Assembly (NCBI GenBank): GCA_001593925.1
Contig: LUCD01000028.1
Span: 1 to 12,203, forward strand
Direction of reading: 5' to 3'
From: Candidatus Bathyarchaeota archaeon B26-1
GTDB lineage: Archaea > Thermoproteota > Bathyarchaeia > Bathyarchaeales > B26-1
Length of the DNA stretch: 12,203 bases
The notes under the pieces are model-generated. The model was given only the letters and a program-made list of their open reading frames with translations, had not been told where the DNA came from and searched no databases. A program made the position numbers and the translations under genes. Of the stretch, positions 6,947-12,203 are shown piece after piece. Numbering within the stretch: position 1 is the stretch's first letter; each line of letters starts with the position of its first letter.

Positions 6947-7201
6947 CTACGGCTTTTTCTTCTTTAGGTGTTTCTTCACGATCCTCCCTATGCTCCTGCT
7001 GACATCCTTTAGGAAGGCTTCCTCCTTTTGTAGTTCCAGGAACTCCTTCTTCCGGTTCTCGTATCCTTCAGGGAGCTCGACGCTTATCTTTATCTCAGGC
7101 TTTCCCATTATCTCCTTGAATTTCTCTCTGTTTTCGTCATACTTGTCCATCGATTTCATCTTTTCTTTCTTCTCTAATATTCGATCCAGTATCTTTCCCA
7201 T
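6947..7201 (-). CDS. Small lysine/glutamate-rich protein, unknown function
   Basis: An 84-residue protein that I do not recognise. It is extremely charged, with Lys and Glu dominating and a closing KKHLKKKKP. It is predicted mostly helical, with a short strand-like patch KPEIKISVELPEG (34-46) in the middle. There is no Cys and no membrane or signal segment. The ATG lies 4 nt after the permease stop codon on the same strand, so the two are almost certainly co-transcribed and translationally coupled, which is the main support for it being a real gene. The basic C-terminal tail could bind membrane lipid, nucleic acid or the cytoplasmic face of the permease, but nothing in the sequence decides this. 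An oligo-T tract on the coding strand about 40 nt after the stop could end the transcript. Confidence 0.72.
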   Translation of the reverse strand: MGKILDRILEKKEKMKSMDKYDENREKFKEIMGKPEIKISVELPEGYENRKKEFLELQKEEAFLKDVSRSIGRIVKKHLKKKKP

Positions 7202-7205
7202 CTCT

Positions 7206-8480
7206 CTAACCCCACAGACCGAATCTTAAGAGAATGTAGAGGGATGAGAATCCGAGCTGAACGAAGGTTGTGAGAACCCCTATCTTGGTAAACTCGGAGA
7301 AGCTTAGGCTTATCCCCTCCCTCTTCAACGCTCCTAAACATAAGATGCAGACGGCTCCGCTGAAGGGGGTTGCGGCTCCCCCCAAGTTTGTTCCTAAGAC
7401 GAGAGCCGACCAGGCGGCCACCGGATTGGCTTCGGGAAGCCCCTTGATTATCGGGGAGAACGTCAAGGCTACGGTGATGTTGCTCATAACTGTGCTGGTT
7501 AGGCCGCTCGACCACAGGATCAACAACGCGGATTTGAGTACGTCTCCTCCCGAGACTTCAAATATGCTCTGGGACACCTGAGCTAGAAGCCCCGTCTTCT
7601 CCACACTCCCAATTATAACAAAGAAGCCGCTTATGATAAATATAGTTTCCCAGTCCATCCTCTTGAAGACTTCACCCGGCTCAACGCCGCTGACTGTGAG
7701 AGCCAGCACGGCGCATCCTAGGGCGACAGCCTCCGGCCCGATCTGCCAGTGGTCTGAGAGGGCGAGCAGGAACAGGAAGAGAACCACGACGATCATCGCC
7801 TTGTAAGTTTCGGCTCTATCTTCTATTCCCTCCCAAGGATCATACTTCGACAGGGGCTTCTTCTCTCCGAGCCTAGGCTTGTAGAAGAGGTAGAGGATCG
7901 TACCCGTGAGGAACCATAGGGCGATCTCGCACACGGCCAAGTAGTTGATGAAATCCGTGAAGCTGAGGCCTGAAGAGGTGCCTATTATCATGTTGCTCAC
8001 AGACCCTATCAGGGTGCTTGTCCCCCCGAGGTTTATCATGATAGCTGCTGAGACAAAATACGGGATGGGATCGTAACCCATGAGCTTTGATATGGTGCCG
8101 ACAGCTGCAGCTATGAGCATTATGGCCGTTATATCACTGAGGAAAAGGGACACTATCGCGGACGTGAAACAGGTTGAGAAGAAGAGCTTAAGAGGGTCGC
8201 CTCCAGCAAGTTTTATCGCGTACAAGGCTACAATGCGGAATAACCCGCTTCTCTCAGCGATCTCGGAGATGATCATCATCCCTATAAGGAGCCCTAAAAG
8301 TTTCACGTCGATGAAGTTTATGGCCTCCTCGTACGTGAAGAGCCCGTAGTGGAGCCCAAAGAAAATTGAGAGCGTGGCTCCGAGGAGGGCCGCTATGGGT
8401 AGGGAGACGATCTCAGTTGAGGCTAAGAGAACCGTGAGTAAGTAGATCGCCACGAAGATCGGTGCCACAGCGTTGTCCAT
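7206..8480 (-). CDS. ArsB/NhaD-family (ion transporter superfamily) permease
   Basis: A 424-residue polytopic membrane protein with about 11 hydrophobic segments and the two-repeat layout of the ArsB/NhaD/P-protein group. Hallmarks include FLSDITAIMLIAAAVG (113-128) and its second-repeat counterpart VMSNITVALTFSPII (331-345). The re-entrant motifs NLGGTSTLIGSVSNMIIG (150-167) and LGTNLGGAATPFSG (362-375) are present, as is MDWETIFIISGFFVIIGSVEKTGLL-like sequence at 275-299. The usual IGDPPN is IGSVSN here, and the second NLGG...ATPxGAxxN lacks its terminal Asn. The substrate therefore cannot be assigned; anion, Na+/H+ exchange and arsenite export are all possible. No ArsR or ArsA gene is nearby. 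The ATG is nine bases after GGAGG. It is the first gene of a two-gene unit with the small Lys-rich protein. Confidence 0.9.
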   Translation of the reverse strand: MDNAVAPIFVAIYLLTVLLASTEIVSLPIAALLGATLSIFFGLHYGLFTYEEAINFIDVKLLGLLIGMMIISEIAERSGLFRIVALYAIKLAGGDPLKLFFSTCFTSAIVSLFLSDITAIMLIAAAVGTISKLMGYDPIPYFVSAAIMINLGGTSTLIGSVSNMIIGTSSGLSFTDFINYLAVCEIALWFLTGTILYLFYKPRLGEKKPLSKYDPWEGIEDRAETYKAMIVVVLFLFLLALSDHWQIGPEAVALGCAVLALTVSGVEPGEVFKRMDWETIFIISGFFVIIGSVEKTGLLAQVSQSIFEVSGGDVLKSALLILWSSGLTSTVMSNITVALTFSPIIKGLPEANPVAAWSALVLGTNLGGAATPFSGAVCILCLGALKREGISLSFSEFTKIGVLTTFVQLGFSSLYILLRFGLWG

Positions 8481-8530
8481 CCTTCAACGCCTCCAACCCC
8501 ACCGACTCAAACTACGGTCAACCCTTTTTC

Positions 8531-8553
8531 AGCCCCCCTAAAAGCTGGGGGCT
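8531..8553. promoter_or_regulatory. GC-rich hairpin with a TATA-like element in its loop, permease promoter region
   Basis: Arms AGCCCCC (8531-8537) and GGGGGCT (8547-8553) pair perfectly around a 9-nt loop. The minus-strand loop sequence AGCTTTTAG holds the best TATA-like element for the permease, about 61 nt before its ATG. There is no T-run after the hairpin in either direction, so it does not look like a terminator. Confidence 0.45.
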
Positions 8554-8612
8554 TCATGGTTACCGGCCTTTAAGGCATCTTCTAGACGACTCTCTCGAGC
8601 ATTGGAAATCGG

Positions 8613-8628
8613 AAAAATGGGGTGAAAA
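8613..8628 (-). terminator. T-tracts ending the coiled-coil gene
   Basis: On the minus strand, T4 (8628-8625) and T5 (8617-8613) tracts, each preceded by CCA, occur within 30 nt of the coiled-coil stop. They form a plausible archaeal oligo-T terminator. Confidence 0.4.
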
Positions 8629-8638
8629 TGGGTTGCTG

Positions 8639-9967
8639 TCAGTCGGCTGGTTCTGGAATCTTTGGACGGCGGAGGAACGGCTTGTTCACGATGGCGTTTA
8701 TGGCGTCAACCGTCCATTCATGCCTCTTGTTCTCCCTCTCACGTAGGTCTTCAGCTGCGCTCTCCACCTTTCTGATCTCCGCTTTGAGTTCGCTGATCTC
8801 CTTTGTAAGGGAGTCCAGTCTTCCTTTGAGGCTGTCCCTAAGCGAGGAGAGGCCCTCCTGCACACCCGAAATCTTCCCGTGAAGAGCGGTTACTTCCTCC
8901 TTGAGTTCGGCCTCCAAGCCTTTGAGGGTCGACGTAAGGTTCCCGTGGATGTCCGTTATTCTTGCTGACAACCCTTCGTATTTCTCCTTGAGGTCTCTCT
9001 CGAGAGCCACAGACTTGCTCCTGTTCTCCCTTATATTGGTTAGGGCTTCGTCGATCTCCTTCCTGACCTTCTTGAGGTCGGTTCTCACATCGTTTATCTC
9101 GCCTCTGTTCTTTTCGATGGCAGCTAAAGCTATTCCCAGCTTACTGCTCATCTCCTTAAGCTCCGAGAAGAACTTGTCCCTGGCTTCTTTGAGTTCGACC
9201 CTCAGCGACCCTACCATGTGCCTGTTCTTCTCCGATTCTACGGAGACCTTCGTTAGTTGGTTCTGAACCTCCCGGACGGTTGAGGATAATTCTTTGCTTA
9301 AGGCCCTAACGTCGGCTAGGTCATCGAACACCTTACTGATCCGGCTTTTCAAATCGTCTACCGCGGCCTCGTTTCGATCGATCCTATTAACGGCTGAGCT
9401 TAAGTTCTTCTCCAGCTCTTCAGCCATGCCAGACGCCTCTTCGCGAACAGCATCTACCCTCTCTGAGAACGTTTTCTTCAGCTCCTTGAGCCTACGGTCG
9501 AGGGCGTCCATGCTCTCCCTGAGCCTGGCTTCCAGAGCCTTGACGGTCGATGTTAGGTCCTTCTGTAACTCTGCGATCCTGCTCTCCATTCTCTTTATGT
9601 TCTCGTCGAGCTCAGCTTCGAGGACGTTCGCTAACTCCCTGTTCCGTTCAACCCTCTCAGCTATGTCGTCCAAGCTCTTCTGGAGGTTCTCGATCTCCGT
9701 TGAGAACCTGTTCGTAGCCTTCTCGAGCCTTATGTTTGTCTTTACGCCGAGTTCGTCCAGCCTCACCCTGAGGTCTCCGACCTCCTGCGATAGGGCTGAC
9801 TTGAAGGCTGTGATGTCCTCCCTTATTTGGTCGACCTCCTTCTCTACCCTTCGTATCGAGTCTTCCATCGTCTCCGTTTTCACCGCAAGGTTTTTCGTCT
9901 CTCCCTCCGGTTCAGGCATCTCCTCTATTTGGAGGGTTTCCACTTCTTTCGCATTTAACACGGCCAT
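8639..9967 (-). CDS. Long coiled-coil protein, unknown function
   Basis: A 442-residue protein dominated by heptad-patterned coiled coil from about residue 36 to 412. It has an acidic, Pro-containing head (1-35) and a short non-coiled tail rich in Pro and basic residues (about 418-442, with NAIVNKPFLRRP). There is no signal peptide, no membrane segment and no ATPase motif, so it is not an SMC or Rad50. A gapless internal duplication is visible: 108-164 matches 314-370 at about one third identity, including a shared LTSTxKxLEAxL core. [E/D]xNR-type motifs recur at 107-110, 197-199, 247-249, 286-288 and 314-316. The start is the ATG at 9967, since a perfect GGAGGTG (9980-9974) sits six bases upstream. 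A longer in-frame start at 10063 would run through the TATA box. A structural, filament or scaffold role is possible; I do not recognise the family. Confidence 0.88.
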   Translation of the reverse strand: MAVLNAKEVETLQIEEMPEPEGETKNLAVKTETMEDSIRRVEKEVDQIREDITAFKSALSQEVGDLRVRLDELGVKTNIRLEKATNRFSTEIENLQKSLDDIAERVERNRELANVLEAELDENIKRMESRIAELQKDLTSTVKALEARLRESMDALDRRLKELKKTFSERVDAVREEASGMAEELEKNLSSAVNRIDRNEAAVDDLKSRISKVFDDLADVRALSKELSSTVREVQNQLTKVSVESEKNRHMVGSLRVELKEARDKFFSELKEMSSKLGIALAAIEKNRGEINDVRTDLKKVRKEIDEALTNIRENRSKSVALERDLKEKYEGLSARITDIHGNLTSTLKGLEAELKEEVTALHGKISGVQEGLSSLRDSLKGRLDSLTKEISELKAEIRKVESAAEDLRERENKRHEWTVDAINAIVNKPFLRRPKIPEPAD

Positions 9968-9973
9968 GATCAT

Positions 9974-9980
9974 CACCTCC
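9974..9980 (-). promoter_or_regulatory. Perfect Shine-Dalgarno of the coiled-coil gene
   Basis: GGAGGTG on the minus strand is six bases from ATG 9967 but directly abuts ATG 9973. The spacing picks 9967 as the start. Confidence 0.8.
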
Positions 9981-10030
9981 ATGGCGATAAATAAGTTTGA
10001 TTTCTTGCAAAATAAATTATCAACAAGAAG

Positions 10031-10040
10031 ATATATAAAT
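10031..10040 (-). promoter_or_regulatory. TATA box of the coiled-coil gene
   Basis: Minus-strand ATTTATATAT is a strong TATA box about 68 nt before the ATG, preceded by an A-rich run. Predicted initiation is near 10008, giving a leader of about 40 nt. Confidence 0.65.
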
Positions 10041-10120
10041 TTTTTTGTTAACTTTTTTATCAACTAAATCGATAAAGTCCCATGAAAAATTAATAAAAAG
10101 CCACATTAAATTAAGAAATT

Positions 10121-10152
10121 TGGAAATTTAAGAGCGTTTTAATAAATTTCCA
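10121..10152. repeat. Perfect 10-bp inverted repeat, coiled-coil/rpl12 divergent region
   Basis: TGGAAATTTA (10121-10130) and TAAATTTCCA (10143-10152) are exact reverse complements with a 12-bp spacer, so arm centres are 22 bp apart, about two helical turns. The symmetry point falls within 2 bp of the midpoint between the two start codons. It looks like a dimer-binding operator; a hairpin is the alternative. Confidence 0.6.
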
Positions 10153-10242
10153 TAGAATAATCCCGGGGAACATTTTCGGCGTCAAGATGCAGATCGTAAG
10201 ATTTAAAAAGGCACGTCCCAGAAGCCTCTGGCATCCGACAAA

Positions 10243-10250
10243 TTTAAGTA
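10243..10250 (+). promoter_or_regulatory. TATA-like box of rpl12
   Basis: TTTAAGTA within a longer AATTTAAGTATAAG stretch is centred about 63 nt before the rpl12 ATG. TTTAAAAAG at 10202-10210 is a second candidate that would give a longer leader. Confidence 0.45.
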
Positions 10251-10298
10251 TAAGATTCACCATCTTTGAAGAAGCCATAAGTCTTAAGCCGATAAAAA

Positions 10299-10305
10299 GG
10301 TGGAG
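10299..10305 (+). promoter_or_regulatory. Ribosome-binding site of rpl12
   Basis: GGTGGAG, four bases before ATG 10310 (seven from its GGTG core), supports this start over the in-frame upstream ATG at 10187. Confidence 0.6.
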
Positions 10306-10309
10306 AGTG

Positions 10310-10621
10310 ATGGAGTACATATATGCCGCGATGCTCCTCCACAAAGCTGGGAAACCCATCGATGAAGAGAACGTGACCAAAGTTCTCGAGACAGCTGGAA
10401 TCAACGTGGACCCGGTCAGAGTCAAGGCTTTGGTAGCGGCGATCTCAGCCGTTGACATAGAAGAAGTGTTGAAGTCAGCCTCGTCCTTCACGGCAGCTCC
10501 CGCCGCGGTTGCTCCAGCCCCCTCCGTCGAGGAGAAACCCGCAGAAGAAGAGAAGAAAGAGGAGGAAGAGGAGAAGAAGGAGGAAGAAGCGCTAGAGGGG
10601 CTTGGAGCCCTCTTCGGCTGA
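10310..10621 (+). CDS. rpl12: Ribosomal stalk protein P1 (archaeal L12)
   Basis: This is the archaeal P1/L12 protein of the 50S stalk. Dimers bind the P0/L10 C-terminus and recruit translation factors. The 103 residues show the standard layout. There is a helical dimerisation domain starting MEYIYAAMLLHKAGK and running to about residue 58, an Ala/Pro hinge (61-72), a Glu/Lys-rich tail (73-93) and the conserved C-terminal factor-binding motif EGLGALFG (96-103). The ATG at 10310 is chosen because the family begins here and GGTGGAG lies just upstream; an in-frame ATG at 10187 would add 41 unrelated residues. L11, L1 and P0, which often precede this gene, are absent: upstream is an AT-rich region and a divergent coiled-coil gene. 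alaS follows, an adjacency I recall from Sulfolobus-type clusters. Confidence 0.96.
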   Translation: MEYIYAAMLLHKAGKPIDEENVTKVLETAGINVDPVRVKALVAAISAVDIEEVLKSASSFTAAPAAVAPAPSVEEKPAEEEKKEEEEEKKEEEALEGLGALFG

Positions 10622-10629
10622 TCTTCCTC

Positions 10630-10688
10630 AAACTATTTGGTAAAGGAGACGAATCACACTTTTTAAGTCACTTAACCGCAAATAGTTT
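10630..10688. repeat. 10-bp inverted repeat bracketing the alaS TATA box
   Basis: AAACTATTTG (10630-10639) and CAAATAGTTT (10679-10688) are perfect reverse complements separated by 39 bp. The centre of symmetry (10659) falls at the edge of the TATA-like CTTTTTAAG. It could be a pair of operator half-sites or, in read-through rpl12-alaS mRNA, a long-loop stem. Confidence 0.6.
10659..10667 (+). promoter_or_regulatory. TATA-like box of alaS
   Basis: CTTTTTAAG is centred 61 nt before the alaS ATG, with predicted initiation near 10688 at the end of the right repeat arm. Its T5 could also serve as the oligo-T stop of rpl12. Confidence 0.55.
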
Positions 10689-10723
10689 AGGAGATCAGTC
10701 TCTATAACTGGTGAGATGTGTAG

Positions 10724-12203
10724 ATGCGCTTCGGTGAAGAAGAGTACCACGTACCGTTCTTCGACGAGTACGGGTACGTCAGGAAACTCTGCCCTAGATG
10801 CGGAGAGTATTTCTGGACTCAGAATCCAGAGCAGACCCTCTGCGGCGAAGCAACGAAGGAGGGATGCGCAGAGTACACCTTCATAGGGGCCTCTCCCACC
10901 AGGAGAGGCTACGCACATGAAGAGGTTAGGGAGGCCTTCCTTTCCTTCTTTGAGAGAAAGGGGCATAAGAGGATCGAGCCCTACCCGATAGTTGCTAGGT
11001 GGAGGGACGACCTCTACTTCACAAACGCCAGCATAATAGACTTCCAACCCTACGTGACCGAAGGCGTAATACCGCCTCCAGCCAACCCTCTCGTCATAAG
11101 TCAACCATGCGTCCGTTTCTTAGATGTCGACAACGCCGGACCAACCTTTGGGAGGCACCTTACAATCTTCGAGATGGGAGGCCACCACGCCTTCAACCGG
11201 AAAGGCGAAGAAATCTACTGGAAAGACGAAACAGTCCGTTACCACCACGAGTTCGTAACCAAAGAGCTCGGAGTAAAGTCCGAGGAGATCATCTACAAGG
11301 AAGGCGTCTGGTCGGGAGGGGGAAACGCTGGACCAGACCTAGAAAGCGTCGTAAGAGGCCTAGAGATCGCGACTTTAGTCTTCATGAAGTTCAAGACCGT
11401 CGACGGGAGATTCATCGAGCTCCCCATAAAGACCGTTGACACGGGATACGGCATCGAACGTTACGCGTGGCTATCTCAAGGAGCCGTGAGCTGCTTCCAC
11501 GCGGTCTACGGCGAGGTTCTCAGCAAGATCATGGAGGAGGCCGGCATAACCAGCGTCGATGAAAGGCTACTAACAGAGGTATCTAAACTCTCGAACCTCA
11601 TAAACGTTGCCACAGGATCAGGCAGGCCTGAAGGATGGAGACTCATCAAAGAGAGAACGGGGATGAACCGGGAAGAACTCGTCGGGATGTTCAGGCCTCT
11701 AGTGAACGTTTTCACGGTCACAGACCACACAAAGTGTTTAGCGTTCTTGCTGGCGGAGGGGGTCATACCCTCGAATGTCCGGGAAGGCTACATAGCCAGA
11801 CTCATGGTGAGGAAGACTTATAGGCTTCTGAGAACCCTCTCGCTGGAGAACCTCATGCCCGAACTGATCGAGATGCAGATCGACTACTGGTCCAGAGACT
11901 TTCCACATTTGAAAGAGATGCATGACGAGATTCTGGAGGTCCTCACAGCTGAGCTGAAGAAGTTTGAACAGACCATAGCTAAGGGAGAAGCCCTCGTTAA
12001 GAGGATCATTCGAGAAGGGAAGAGGAGAGGCGCAGCTGAGGTCACAGCCGAAAGCCTCATAGAACTCTACGACTCTCACGGCCTTCCACCAGAGATAGTG
12101 GCAGAGATCGCCGAGGGAGAGGGAGTTAAAGTGAATATACCGGAGAACTTTTATAGCCTCGTCGCGGAACGCCACATGAAGGCTCCCAAGACCGTTCGGC
12201 CCT
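10724..12203 (+). CDS. alaS: Alanyl-tRNA synthetase, archaeal type (5' part, runs off the window)
   Basis: AlaRS charges tRNA-Ala and edits mischarged products in the cytosol. The first 493 codons are present of about 900. The N-terminus carries the archaeal four-Cys cluster (Cys23, Cys26, Cys40, Cys48). Class II catalytic segments follow. The motif-1 region is GHKRIEPYPIVARWRDD (80-96), motif 2 is FLDVDNAGPTFGRHLTIFEM (132-151) with GGHHAF, SGGGNAGPDLE spans 197-207, and motif 3 is DTGYGIERYAW (239-249). DHTKCLAFLLAEGVIPSNVREGYIARL (334-360) and the start of the link to the editing domain (YDSHGLPPE, 449-457) are readable. The editing and C-Ala domains lie outside the window. The start is ATG 10724, because an in-frame TAG sits directly before it and GGTGAG lies about nine bases upstream. 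It has its own TATA box, 102 nt after rpl12. Confidence 0.97.
   Translation, partial: MRFGEEEYHVPFFDEYGYVRKLCPRCGEYFWTQNPEQTLCGEATKEGCAEYTFIGASPTRRGYAHEEVREAFLSFFERKGHKRIEPYPIVARWRDDLYFTNASIIDFQPYVTEGVIPPPANPLVISQPCVRFLDVDNAGPTFGRHLTIFEMGGHHAFNRKGEEIYWKDETVRYHHEFVTKELGVKSEEIIYKEGVWSGGGNAGPDLESVVRGLEIATLVFMKFKTVDGRFIELPIKTVDTGYGIERYAWLSQGAVSCFHAVYGEVLSKIMEEAGITSVDERLLTEVSKLSNLINVATGSGRPEGWRLIKERTGMNREELVGMFRPLVNVFTVTDHTKCLAFLLAEGVIPSNVREGYIARLMVRKTYRLLRTLSLENLMPELIEMQIDYWSRDFPHLKEMHDEILEVLTAELKKFEQTIAKGEALVKRIIREGKRRGAAEVTAESLIELYDSHGLPPEIVAEIAEGEGVKVNIPENFYSLVAERHMKAPKTVRP

Larger units (their letters stand above)
9968..10309. other. AT-rich divergent intergenic region between the coiled-coil gene and rpl12
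   Basis: These 342 bases contain no credible gene. In order there are the coiled-coil ribosome-binding site and TATA box, an 8-bp direct repeat TTATCAAC (10017-10024, 10057-10064), a perfect 10-bp inverted repeat (10121-10152), a second AT-rich box TTTAAAAAG (10202-10210), a 5-bp stem with a tetraloop (10218-10231), the rpl12 TATA-like box and the rpl12 ribosome-binding site. The part from about 9985 to 10160 is far more AT-rich than the genes around it. No tRNA or box C/D signature was seen. Confidence 0.7.

Noticed and set aside
6591..7229. 212-residue rightward frame across tpiA's 5' end and the small Lys-rich gene
   Set aside because: It is antisense to catalytic tpiA sequence and the gap; low-complexity Phe/Ser C-terminus mirrors the Lys/Glu-rich gene opposite.
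8481..8638. Small gene in the gap between the coiled-coil and permease genes
   Set aside because: Only short frames without ribosome-binding sites; the gap is accounted for by a terminator, a hairpin promoter and a leader.
9968..10063. N-terminal extension of the coiled-coil gene to an ATG at 10063
   Set aside because: The added residues are translated from the TATA box and AT-rich leader, and the perfect GGAGGTG fits the ATG at 9967.
9294..10067. Ser/Phe/Leu-rich 257-residue rightward frame opposite the coiled-coil gene
   Set aside because: Its composition is the expected antisense shadow of a Glu/Lys/Arg-rich coiled coil, and it runs into the AT-rich promoter region.
10187..10309. 41-residue in-frame N-terminal extension of rpl12
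   Set aside because: The family starts at MEYIYAA, a GGTGGAG ribosome-binding site precedes 10310, and the extension covers TATA-like sequence.
10504..10600. Purine-rich low-complexity tract in rpl12
   Set aside because: It encodes the normal Glu/Lys-rich tail of archaeal L12/P1.
10628..11104. 158-residue leftward frame opposite the alaS start
   Set aside because: Antisense shadow of conserved AlaRS class II core; no promoter or ribosome-binding site.

Overview
The window is archaeal and every gene that can be named has an archaeal form. There are PurP-type FAICAR synthetases instead of bacterial PurH, a short archaeal triosephosphate isomerase, a ribosomal stalk protein P1/L12 with an acidic tail, an AlaRS with an archaeal-type N-terminal Cys cluster, and a K+-independent membrane pyrophosphatase. 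TATA-like boxes and GGTG/GGAGGTG ribosome-binding sites lie in front of most genes. L12 sequence, pyrophosphatase type and AT-rich promoters in otherwise GC-balanced DNA suggest a (probably thermophilic) member of the TACK branch, perhaps Bathyarchaeia-like; this lineage call is inference.

Layout. Positions 1-3792 form a leftward purine block: purC, then a canonical purP, then a diverged purP paralog, then the 5' part of a gene with an ARGEYESFQ-type module (DUF4091/glycoside-hydrolase-like), which runs off the left edge. A 247-bp divergent promoter region separates purC from a rightward membrane pyrophosphatase gene (4040-6088). That gene converges on leftward tpiA (6138-6833). Next, leftward, come an ArsB/NhaD-family permease (7206-8480) and, 4 nt after its stop, a small lysine-rich protein (6947-7201). 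A long coiled-coil protein (8639-9967) is also leftward and diverges from rpl12 (10310-10621) across a 342-bp AT-rich region. The partial alaS (10724 to the right edge) follows rpl12.

How the genes fit. PurC makes SAICAR, and PurP formylates AICAR with formate and ATP later in the same pathway. The diverged PurP copy keeps the fold and the N-terminal His motif but has lost the glycine-rich ATP loop and other hallmark residues, so it is the main functional puzzle of the pur block. The pyrophosphatase would use PPi released by biosynthesis (including aminoacyl-tRNA formation) to pump protons. rpl12-alaS is a translation pair.

The most notable unexplained signals are non-coding. A perfect 10-bp inverted repeat brackets the alaS TATA box, another perfect 10-bp inverted repeat lies at the midpoint of the coiled-coil/rpl12 divergent region, an 8-bp direct repeat flanks the coiled-coil TATA box, and a GC-rich hairpin has the permease TATA-like element in its loop. 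The coiled-coil protein itself carries an internal duplication. I saw no tRNA, rRNA, CRISPR array or mobile element.
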